DNA from: a virus
Length of the DNA: 28,252 nucleotides
Virus record (IMG/VR): IMGVR_UViG_3300009499_000025
Coordinates: 1-28,252 of that record
Direction: 5' to 3' (one strand)
Below the pieces are notes generated by a model. The model ran no database searches. It was not told the origin of the DNA and saw only the letters and a list, made by a program, of their open reading frames with translations. Of the stretch, positions 15,814-20,828 are shown in pieces. Each line of letters starts with the position of its first letter. Within the stretch, counting starts at the first letter, position 1. Position numbers and translations under genes: made by a program.

Positions 15814-16626
15814 CTATATCGGCAATTCACCCTGCCCACTATCAACCATGTGCTGCCGGATGATCGCCTGCGCCTCTTTGACTGCCATAGGATCAGGAGC
15901 GTAGGCGTCACCACTGTTTTTTGTTGGCTTGAGCCAGTCGAGCAGGGCCAGGATTTCTCCGTTTCTAAGATTGGATCCACTATCAACATCAAATAGATAA
16001 ACAAGCACCGATCGACGCTTTTCAGTAGATGCATTGTCGCCGGCAAAACAAGTCTCGAGCATACCCATGGCGAGACCTTGCTGATCAGGGCTGGCTTGTC
16101 GAGAGTCGTATTTCTTTGCTTTCATCGCCAGAGCTTTCCGCAAGTATTCTGGATCCAATGGACGAACAACACCATTTTCTCCATTTTCTCCACCGTTGGA
16201 GGGCGACGTTCTGTGGAGGTCGAGCGCCAGGCCGAGAAGAGAGGCGGCTTTCTTTAGCCCATCACTGGAAGCAGCCTTGAATCTGGCTCCAATAGTTATG
16301 CCTTGTTTCATCTTGGCGGATCCGAATTGCATCTTGACAATGTCACCTTTGGGGGAATGCACGGTAAGCCTTCCTAATACGCAGACCTCATTGGGATCTT
16401 GATCGTTAGGAAGCAACATTGCCTCCTTGATCTCCCAAGACCAATTCCACTTGAACGCCAGGTTGAGCTGCTCGGTGACCCAGCCATGCTCGACATAAGA
16501 TAGTGTCTTACCCCTTGGCCCTTCACGCGTCAAGATGGCGTATTCGGGTGTGGTTTGGGTAAGTATTGCCTGCTGTGCTTCGTTGAACGCGGGCGTTGTA
16601 ACCATCAAATCATTATCGTCGGGCAT
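15814..16626 (-). CDS. Rad52-like single-strand annealing protein
   Basis: 270 residues. Residues about 40-137 carry the Rad52/Rad22 core pattern: YVEHGWVTEQLNLAFKWNW, a beta segment VCVLGRLTVHSPKGD, then ARFKAASSDGLKKAASLLGL and ALDLH. Proteins of this family bind single strands and anneal them, usually as rings, in phage recombination and end-processing. The C-terminal part is more variable and ends in an acidic SGQGELPI tail that could contact a single-strand-binding protein. It starts two bases after the previous stop in the leftward operon. A partner exonuclease gene was not seen. RusA (25028) is encoded far away on the other strand. Confidence 0.78.
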   Translation of the reverse strand: MPDDNDLMVTTPAFNEAQQAILTQTTPEYAILTREGPRGKTLSYVEHGWVTEQLNLAFKWNWSWEIKEAMLLPNDQDPNEVCVLGRLTVHSPKGDIVKMQFGSAKMKQGITIGARFKAASSDGLKKAASLLGLALDLHRTSPSNGGENGENGVVRPLDPEYLRKALAMKAKKYDSRQASPDQQGLAMGMLETCFAGDNASTEKRRSVLVYLFDVDSGSNLRNGEILALLDWLKPTKNSGDAYAPDPMAVKEAQAIIRQHMVDSGQGELPI

Positions 16627-16627
16627 T

Positions 16628-16891
16628 TTACTGATCCTTGGCGTATTTCATTTTTAGCCGATCTCGAATCTCACTCCAAAATGCAGGGAGTTTGTCGATG
16701 CCTTGGTAACCGGGCAGGATCTCGCTGCATAACATTTCGATCAAGCTCATGGCCTGGTCGAAGTCAAGTTGAGTCTCGAGCTCCAAAAAATCCGCCAGCT
16801 CAACCTTCTCTCTTGAAAGAGTCTGCAGGACATCAATATATTCTTGATGCGCGAGCTCACGCTTTATTGTGGCGAATGAGTTGCGTGTCAT
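16628..16891 (-). CDS. hypothetical early protein
   Basis: 87 residues, first gene of the leftward operon. It is helical and acidic (SREKVELADFLELETQLDFDQAMSLIEMLC), ending basic (DRLKMKYAKDQ), with no zinc or membrane motif. GAGGAGC at 16899-16905 (complement) precedes ATG 16891, and the leftward promoter at 16924-16953 lies just upstream. It is placed directly before the Rad52-like gene, so a recombination or anti-host role is possible but not shown. Confidence 0.65.
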   Translation of the reverse strand: MTRNSFATIKRELAHQEYIDVLQTLSREKVELADFLELETQLDFDQAMSLIEMLCSEILPGYQGIDKLPAFWSEIRDRLKMKYAKDQ

Positions 16892-16923
16892 CTTTTCTGC
16901 TCCTCAGTATTTATCTATTAAAC

Positions 16924-16953
16924 AGTATAAACTATAATTGACATCATTGTCAA
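16924..16953 (-). promoter_or_regulatory. leftward sigma70-type promoter
   Basis: On the minus strand TTGACA (16953-16948) and TATACT (16929-16924) are separated by 18 bases, both consensus-like. It would drive the Rad52-like/ParB-like operon. The -35 box is one arm of the inverted repeat at 16938-16953. Confidence 0.75.
16938..16953. promoter_or_regulatory. inverted repeat, candidate operator
   Basis: TTGACA (16938-16943) and TGTCAA (16948-16953) face each other across four bases. TGTCAAG (16948-16954) also mirrors CTTGACA (16973-16979). These arms cover both divergent -35 boxes, so the regulator at 17009 could bind here and switch both directions. Confidence 0.5.
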
Positions 16954-16973
16954 GCTCAATATATACGATATAC

Positions 16974-17002
16974 TTGACAGGTTTTTTATTATCCTATATA
17001 CT
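16974..17002 (+). promoter_or_regulatory. rightward sigma70-type promoter for the regulator gene
   Basis: TTGACA (16974-16979) and TATACT (16997-17002) are 17 bases apart, a near-consensus promoter. Transcription should start around 17009, which is the first ATG of the regulator gene. A weaker second promoter is possible with TTGACA at 16938 and TATATA at 16960-16965. Confidence 0.78.
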
Positions 17003-17008
17003 GCGGAT

Positions 17009-17263
17009 ATGAATGGAGGGAAGATGGAAGTTATGACACCTGGGACACCGAAATTACGGGTCCCCGAACTGCTCAAAAAGAAAGGCATGACTGCATCTGA
17101 CTTGATGAGAAAGTCTGGTCTTTCTTGGCCTACTGCCCAAGGCTTAGCTGCCGGCAAGCAAATGAACATCACACTTGATACCATCAATAAGCTTTGTGAT
17201 GTTCTGGAAGTTAGCGTTGGGGAGCTTGTCGTTATTGAGCCTAAAGAGGTGGAGAGCGGCTAA
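17009..17263 (+). CDS. Cro/CI-type (XRE) transcriptional regulator
   Basis: 84 residues if started at ATG 17009; in-frame ATGs at 17024 and 17033 follow GGAGGG (17015-17020). The XRE helix-turn-helix spans about residues 16-76: VPELLKKKGMTASDLMRKSGLSWPTAQ, then TLDTINKLCDVLEVSVGELV, the usual five-helix pattern. There is no C-terminal oligomerisation or cleavage domain, so it is a short Cro- or YozG-like protein. Divergent promoters with inverted repeats lie directly upstream, fitting a lysogeny switch. A terminator follows its stop. With start 17009 the mRNA would be leaderless. Confidence 0.82.
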   Translation: MNGGKMEVMTPGTPKLRVPELLKKKGMTASDLMRKSGLSWPTAQGLAAGKQMNITLDTINKLCDVLEVSVGELVVIEPKEVESG

Positions 17264-17320
17264 GGGACAAGAAAATCCCCTGCACAAAGCAGAGGATTTC
17301 CCCGAGCCGCTTTATTTATC
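17255..17320 (+). terminator. terminator after the regulator gene
   Basis: AGCGGCT (17255-17261) pairs with AGCCGCT (17305-17311), and inside it AAATCCCCTG (17273-17282) pairs with CAGAGGATTT (17290-17299) with one mismatch. TTTATTTA follows. The stem begins within the last codons of the regulator and separates it from the convergent integrase gene. Confidence 0.72.
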
Positions 17321-17335
17321 GGCCCGCCATCATTC

Positions 17336-17460
17336 CCTATCCGCCTGGCAGCTAATCCGAAGCGGATAGGTCGCACAACAGCCTAGAGGCTGAAGATGCC
17401 CTTTCCAGTATTCGTTCAAATTCTCATAGCATAAAACCTCTGCCGGCCGTAGGTGCCGGC
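17336..17460. other. non-coding attP arm region with repeats
   Basis: In the gap 17264-17534 there is a perfect nine-base inverted repeat CCTATCCGC (17336-17344) and GCGGATAGG (17362-17370). Two GCCGGC hexamers lie 13 bases apart (17442-17447, 17455-17460). No reading frame of note is present. These could be arm-type integrase or excisionase sites next to the tRNA-like core at 17490. Confidence 0.4.
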
Positions 17461-17489
17461 GAGTGTACATTAACAACTTCATAGTTTCT

Positions 17490-17527
17490 TGGGGTGCCCG
17501 ACGGGGATCGAACCCGCAGCCTCCTGC
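17490..17527 (-). other. attP core: 3' fragment of a tRNA gene (tRNA-His-like)
   Basis: On the minus strand the sequence reads as the 3' end of a tRNA: anticodon-stem half GCAGG (17527-17523), variable loop AGGCT, T-arm GCGGG-TTCGATC-CCCGT (17517-17501), acceptor CGGGCAC, discriminator C and CCA (17492-17490). A cytosine discriminator is typical of tRNA-His. The 5' half is missing, so it is not a functional tRNA. It lies directly downstream of the integrase stop, as in phages that integrate at a tRNA 3' end and restore it. Confidence 0.75.
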
Positions 17528-17534
17528 TGCGTTT

Positions 17535-18413
17535 TCAAGAATTGTGTTCCGTGTTCAAACCCATAACGAACAATGATGGGAAATACGGATCGAAGTGGCT
17601 TACATTGAGAGCTCGGGTGTAGCTCTCTACCTGTTTAAGCGACTTCCACCGGCCTGCAATCTGCAGCAGACGCGAAGGCGCACCTGCTCGGAGAGAAAGT
17701 GTTGCAAATGTCCGGCGCAGATCGTGAGGCGAGAACGGATAGATCCCTGCTTGTTTGCCGATGTAGCGGAATATCACCGTTAGGCCGTACCGGGTTAAAG
17801 GTGACCCGGGATGATTTCCCCCGACCGATACAAAAACAGTCCTAACACCAACCCGGGCAAATCTATCTCGCAACTTCAGCCAGGCTTTTAGCATCGAGGC
17901 GGTGTAATAGCTAAAAGCCCCCTCAGCCCAACGGCCACCCTTCACTCGCACCATAAATCTCCGCTTTGAAAGCTCAAGATGATCCAAGCTCAATCGACAT
18001 AACTCGGAGCTCCTCAGACCCGAATCGAGCATGATCAGAAGTATTGCTGTGTCACGGATCCCTTTCGGCTTTGATGTGTCGATGCTGCTTAGGATCTGAA
18101 TGACCTGATCTTCGGTGAGTGTGCGCTGAGGTTTATATTCGCGACGAGGCAGCGGGATTCTACGCATGGGCGATTTCGCTTCACCAACTGACCAGCGGAA
18201 AAATGAGCGCAGTGCGCAGATTGCCACGTTCTGACTGGATGATCCCCAATTAGTGTGGCTGCCTAGCCAGGCTATAACCTCTTTCTCGGTTGCCTTACGT
18301 CCCGCAGGCAACCAATCAGCAAAATCCCTCAGGCAGCGATCGTACTTATAAACGGTCTCCGAAGACCATTTACCCCTCTGACTTCCCAAGAAACAATCGA
18401 TTAGTTCCTGCAT
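17535..18413 (-). CDS. int: tyrosine integrase
   Basis: 292 residues from ATG 18413, preceded by AAGGAGA seven bases upstream; a TTG at 18473 would add 20 residues but lacks a ribosome site. Residues 1-85 form the SAM-like core-binding domain (ELIDCFLGSQRGKWSSETVY). The catalytic domain shows Arg134 (SGLRSSEL), Lys158 (RVKGG), His230 and Arg233 (SPHDLRRTFAT), and Tyr265 (ESYTRA). The usual second His is Trp256 (GRWKSLKQ), a replacement also known in Cre and Flp. The gene ends 7 bases from the tRNA-like attP core. It catalyses integration and, with a directionality factor not identified here, excision. Confidence 0.93.
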   Translation of the reverse strand: MQELIDCFLGSQRGKWSSETVYKYDRCLRDFADWLPAGRKATEKEVIAWLGSHTNWGSSSQNVAICALRSFFRWSVGEAKSPMRRIPLPRREYKPQRTLTEDQVIQILSSIDTSKPKGIRDTAILLIMLDSGLRSSELCRLSLDHLELSKRRFMVRVKGGRWAEGAFSYYTASMLKAWLKLRDRFARVGVRTVFVSVGGNHPGSPLTRYGLTVIFRYIGKQAGIYPFSPHDLRRTFATLSLRAGAPSRLLQIAGRWKSLKQVESYTRALNVSHFDPYFPSLFVMGLNTEHNS

Positions 18414-18464
18414 GATTTCTCCTTGGTGCATCGCTTGGAGTAGCTCAGATAACGCAATCAGGAG

Positions 18465-18479
18465 CTTTCTCAAAGAAAG
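18465..18479. promoter_or_regulatory. inverted repeat upstream of integrase
   Basis: CTTTCT-CAA-AGAAAG (18465-18479) is a perfect six-base inverted repeat about 50 bases before the integrase start. It could be an operator or excisionase site. No consensus promoter was identified here. Confidence 0.35.
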
Positions 18480-18500
18480 TTCCGTCTTCGCTCAAGAAAA

Positions 18501-18550
18501 CTGGGCTACTCCCAGGGGTGCGTCAAGCGGTAGCACCCTTTCTCTTCTAC
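18501..18550. other. tandem hairpins between integrase and the rightward operon
   Basis: CTGGG-CTACT-CCCAG (18501-18515) is followed by GGGTGC (18516-18521) pairing with GCACCC (18533-18538) and then TTTCTCTTCT. On the plus strand this resembles a weak terminator or attenuator. On the minus strand the first hairpin is followed by TTTTC and could lie in the integrase leader. The gap 18414-18648 holds no other gene. Confidence 0.45.
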
Positions 18551-18648
18551 AGGGGCTGGCTAGTTGTTGAAGGGCCATCGTGCCAGTCCCACAGCTAAAT
18601 CATAGGGGAGAAAACCGGGCTTGTCAGAACTTCATAGGAGGGATTGAG

Positions 18649-19062
18649 GTGGAAAAGAAGCTCGTGCGCGTTTTGTGGATGTTAGTCGCCCTTCTGATTG
18701 TAGGTGGTCTCATCATGATAATCCTTGGATTAAAAGAGCTAGGGGCCCTTCTAACGATCGGTCTGGTCTTCTTCGCCGGCGGGATCCTGGTGGGTTCCTG
18801 GCTAAAGCATCTGGATCATCGCCTTGAAGAAATCGAAGAGCTGCGCGATCAGCTAAAGCGTCGCCGTCACACCTATGCAACAGCAGACGGGCTAGATGAC
18901 GCTCAAGCAGTAATTGTAGAAATGTTGCTCAGGCAAAAGCTGGAGGCTGAATATGCCGCCGCAAGGCTTGCCCAATTGTCTGAGATTGTGGGATTAGTGC
19001 AGAAAGGACCCCAAAAATACGACGGCGAAAGGCCGAATCATCGGCCAACGCCGCCTGGTTAG
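18649..19062 (+). CDS. membrane protein with coiled-coil tail
   Basis: 137 residues from GTG 18649, chosen because AGGAGGG lies six bases upstream; an ATG at 18580 has no such site. Two membrane segments lie near the N-terminus: about 7-27 (VLWMLVALLIVGGLIMIILGL) and 30-51 (GALLTIGLVFFAGGILVGSWL). A charged coiled-coil helix follows (HRLEEIEELRDQLKRRR), then a helical region rich in Leu/Ala (MLLRQKLEAEYAAARLAQL). The end is polar. It is the first gene of the right-hand operon, beside the integrase. A membrane role in lysogeny or superinfection exclusion is possible but not shown. No family was recognised. Confidence 0.65.
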   Translation: MEKKLVRVLWMLVALLIVGGLIMIILGLKELGALLTIGLVFFAGGILVGSWLKHLDHRLEEIEELRDQLKRRRHTYATADGLDDAQAVIVEMLLRQKLEAEYAAARLAQLSEIVGLVQKGPQKYDGERPNHRPTPPG

Positions 19063-19233
19063 ATGATAGCAGATATGAAAGCTGAAAAGAAGCGGGAATT
19101 AACTCCTATAAGCCCGATCTATGCGTCGATAGTGCCCGTGACGTTTTTGGAGTGGGGAGCACGCACAGAGGACGGGGAGACGAAGATGTGTTTAGTGTGG
19201 GCACCGCAGGCGCCTGAGATAAAAGACGAATGA
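19063..19233 (+). CDS. small hypothetical protein
   Basis: 56 residues from ATG 19063, directly after the previous stop (TAG, ATG). After a basic N-terminus (MKAEKKRELTP) there is a beta-like, hydrophobic stretch (PIYASIVPVTFLEW) and TKMCLVWAPQAP, with an acidic end. There is no membrane helix and no Cys pairs. Translational coupling and a normal codon pattern support it as a gene. Function unknown. Confidence 0.5.
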   Translation: MIADMKAEKKRELTPISPIYASIVPVTFLEWGARTEDGETKMCLVWAPQAPEIKDE

Positions 19234-19246
19234 AGTGCTAATGAAA

Positions 19247-19331
19247 GTGCTGGGCCACTATCCCACAAATCTGCTCATCACCCAGCACATCACCTAGCTG
19301 GCTGGGGGGCAGCCTGACCCCCTCAGGTTGC
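19247..19331 (+). other. structured leader before the gene at 19369
   Basis: GTGCTGGG (19247-19254) pairs perfectly with CCCAGCAC (19281-19288). A second hairpin, GCAGCCTGA (19309-19317) with TCAGGTTGC (19323-19331), has one G-U pair and a CCCCC loop. A run of Gs (19304-19309) lies directly before it. These could be mRNA structures controlling the downstream small genes. Apart from the listed genes the gap is non-coding. Confidence 0.4.
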
Positions 19332-19368
19332 TCTCCAGTCAGCGCACAGAGGCTAAAAGGAGAAAACA

Positions 19369-19557
19369 ATGGATGACGGAAAGGGAACATTTGTACCATT
19401 CAAGACCGAAGAGGAACTTGCTAAGTTGCAGAAGGAGAATCCCCTTCACGGTGGGTGGTTCCGTGTCGGTGAAGAGGTTGAGTTGAAAGGCTCTCGCTTC
19501 CGCGTGAAGGCTGTAAAGCCGACAGAGTTGCGCCTGAAGCTACTAAGAAGGCGGTAA
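19369..19557 (+). CDS. small conserved-looking hypothetical protein
   Basis: 62 residues, with AAAGGAG seven bases before ATG 19369. The N-terminal half is helical and polar (FKTEEELAKLQKENP). The C-terminal half (FRVGEEVELKGSRFRVKAVKPTELRLKLLRRR) looks like a small beta barrel with a very basic end, a pattern seen in small phage proteins. It may bind nucleic acid, but no family name is certain. It is followed six bases later by the zinc-ribbon gene. Confidence 0.6.
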   Translation: MDDGKGTFVPFKTEEELAKLQKENPLHGGWFRVGEEVELKGSRFRVKAVKPTELRLKLLRRR

Positions 19558-19563
19558 GCGCCA

Positions 19564-19815
19564 ATGCCCAGAATGGAGGATATTACGAAAATCTGGAGAC
19601 CATGGGCCCCCATCAAAGCCGATCTCGAAGCCCATGGATATCAACCGGGTGCTACCTCAGTGGATGAATCCCGAGCTGATCAACGTGCTGCGCTCCTCAC
19701 CACTTGCCCTGAATGTGGGCATCACTGCAATTACGCTGGCTTTAACAAGGGCATGAGATCCTACCGTTCATATGTCGTATGTTACTCATGCAATATCGCC
19801 CATCGACTTAGCTGA
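19564..19815 (+). CDS. small zinc-ribbon protein
   Basis: 83 residues, start ATG 19564 or possibly 19573. Two CxxC pairs, Cys48/Cys51 (TCPECGHHC) and Cys73/Cys76 (VCYSCN), about 20 residues apart, make a zinc ribbon. The N-terminal 40 residues are helical and polar. Such small ribbons often bind DNA, RNA or a polymerase. The stop TGA (19813-19815) lies inside the gene-end module shared with 12855. The replication initiator gene follows after a structured 240-base gap. Confidence 0.6.
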   Translation: MPRMEDITKIWRPWAPIKADLEAHGYQPGATSVDESRADQRAALLTTCPECGHHCNYAGFNKGMRSYRSYVVCYSCNIAHRLS

Positions 19816-19833
19816 AAGTCCAGCACCGCTGGG
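19811..19833 (+). repeat. gene-end module (copy 2)
   Basis: GCTGAAAGTCC followed directly by the rest of CCAGCACCGCTGGG (19820-19833). The same two blocks flank about 20 extra bases at 12855-12899. In both places TGA inside the first block is the stop codon of a gene. CCAGC-ACC-GCTGG can form a small hairpin. Confidence 0.55.
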
Positions 19834-19875
19834 TTGAGAAGAGAGCACGATATTTGGATGGACCAGTCCGACAAA

Positions 19876-19893
19876 TTTCATGCCGGCATGAAA
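19876..19893. promoter_or_regulatory. perfect 18-bp palindrome, candidate ParB or regulator site
   Basis: TTTCATGCCGGCATGAAA reads the same on both strands with no spacer. It lies in the 19816-20057 gap before the initiator gene. Its TTTCA...TGAAA ends resemble bacterial parS sites, and the phage encodes a ParB-like protein. A replication-control operator is an alternative. Confidence 0.45.
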
Positions 19894-19961
19894 ATCTGTT
19901 TGACGAAAGAGTTGAGGCGGTAATCAGGTAGAGATTTGTGAGGGTCAAATATGAAGGAGTC

Positions 19962-20045
19962 ATCGGCTTTGATCGGGGTCGGAGGAACGCCCTCCCGACT
20001 CCGGAGGTTTGACCCCCTCCGGCTCCGGTCAGAGCCGATTTTATT
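19962..20045 (+). other. long hairpin in the initiator leader, possible attenuator
   Basis: Bases 19962-19985 pair with 20016-20039 over 24 positions in which every departure from Watson-Crick pairing is a G-U pair. The 30-base loop contains CCTCC (19991-19995) and GGAGG (20003-20007), which can pair with each other or compete with the GGAGG (19981-19985) and CCTCC (20016-20020) of the stem. TTTTATT follows the stem. The initiator ribosome site AAAGGAG is at 20047-20053. Confidence 0.6.
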
Positions 20046-20057
20046 GAAAGGAGAGAA

Positions 20058-20828
20058 ATGAGCAAGCTAACAGACGAATGGGGCTTTTTCACCCCTATGC
20101 CCGAATGTGTCATCGAGAGGACAGCAGAGATTGGAAGCGATGCTGTCTTTTTATTTATGTACTTCCGGTATCGCACGAATAAGGAACGTGGCTGTGCCTT
20201 TCCGAAATACGAGACGATGTGCGAAGACATCGGATGGGGCAGGCGCAGGATCAAGATAGCAATAGATAAGTTGGAGGAGTTCGAATATTTGAGGAGACGC
20301 AAGAGATTCGGGAAATCGACGGAATATTTCTTGACGCAACCGCCAGATGTGGGGGGTACTACAATCGAGGAAACCACCAGTATTTCCACTACGGAAATAC
20401 TGCATGAAAATGACGGCACAGTATTTCCGCAGCGCGACTCCAGTATTTCCACTACGGAACCATCAGTATTTCCACCCACGGTGAAGGACTCAAGACTCAG
20501 TTTAACCAAGACTGAGTTTAACCAGACTGAGTTAAAAGATTCGCCTTCTTTTTCTCAAGACAACTGGGTTAAAGCTCTTTTGGTCATCGATCTTGATTAC
20601 TACCCCGGCCGAGCTCGTCACTTTGAAAGAGACTGGAGCGGCACAGGATATGTTGGCCGGCAAGATAGGAAATTCGTCGTTAGCTGTCGTGATGAGGAAC
20701 AGCAATTATGGCTAAAGGACCGTGGCAAGAAGATAGCCGAGAATATTTTGGTCGGGATCCTGGGCGAGAGGGTTGAAGTTGAGTTTGTGGTGGCCGAAGG
20801 TCCCGGCACCTTGCGGGTGGAAATATGA
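20058..20828 (+). CDS. replication initiator (winged helix plus DnaA-domain-I-like C-terminus)
   Basis: 256 residues. Residues about 1-95 form a winged-helix domain (SDAVFLFMYFRYRTNK, PKYETMCEDIGWGRRRIKIAIDKLEEFEYLRRRK). Residues about 97-166 are a Ser/Thr-rich linker with repeated short motifs (SISTTE, FNQTE). Residues about 168-246 resemble DnaA domain I: WVKALLVIDLD, FERDW, FVVSCRDEEQQLWLKDRGKKIAENIL, VEVEFVV. The linker-coding DNA holds iteron-like repeats (20378-20473, 20494-20537), as in lambda O where the origin lies within the initiator gene. AAAGGAG precedes ATG 20058. The C-terminal domain may recruit host helicase-loading proteins. The stop overlaps the next start by four bases. 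Confidence 0.75.
   Translation: MSKLTDEWGFFTPMPECVIERTAEIGSDAVFLFMYFRYRTNKERGCAFPKYETMCEDIGWGRRRIKIAIDKLEEFEYLRRRKRFGKSTEYFLTQPPDVGGTTIEETTSISTTEILHENDGTVFPQRDSSISTTEPSVFPPTVKDSRLSLTKTEFNQTELKDSPSFSQDNWVKALLVIDLDYYPGRARHFERDWSGTGYVGRQDRKFVVSCRDEEQQLWLKDRGKKIAENILVGILGERVEVEFVVAEGPGTLRVEI
20378..20473 (+). repeat. iteron-like repeats, candidate origin
   Basis: CAGTATTTCC occurs four times in direct orientation (20378, 20419, 20441, 20464). It occurs once inverted (GGAAATACTG, 20393-20402), forming with the first copy a perfect ten-base inverted repeat around ACTAC. Spacings of 41, 22 and 23 bases are close to whole helical turns. They lie within the initiator linker codons. Confidence 0.75.
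20494..20537 (+). repeat. tandem AT-rich repeats, candidate unwinding element
   Basis: Three tandem units begin GACTCAGTTTAACCAA (20494-20509), GACTGAGTTTAACCA (20510-20524) and GACTGAGTTAAAA (20525-20537), a period of 15-16 bases. They follow the iteron-like repeats by 20 bases and precede a pyrimidine-rich run (20541-20557), the usual order of binding sites and duplex-unwinding element. Confidence 0.7.

Noticed and set aside
17533-17539. Anticodon-loop-like CTTGAAA on the minus strand with TGA coinciding with the integrase stop codon
   Set aside because: It would require a ten-base variable region and a class II tRNA, while the C discriminator and five-base AGGCT variable loop fit a class I tRNA-His-like fragment starting at 17527. 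The coincidence is probably accidental.
18511-18590. Possible tRNA-Gln-like sequence (GTCAAGCGGTAGCACC)
   Set aside because: No anticodon arm with a seven-base loop and no TTCGA-type T-loop follow, so the resemblance is limited to the D-arm-like part. I treat it as hairpins.
20378-20473. CRISPR-like array of short repeats
   Set aside because: The units are ten bases with irregular spacers of 12-31 bases inside a gene, with no cas genes; iterons explain them better.
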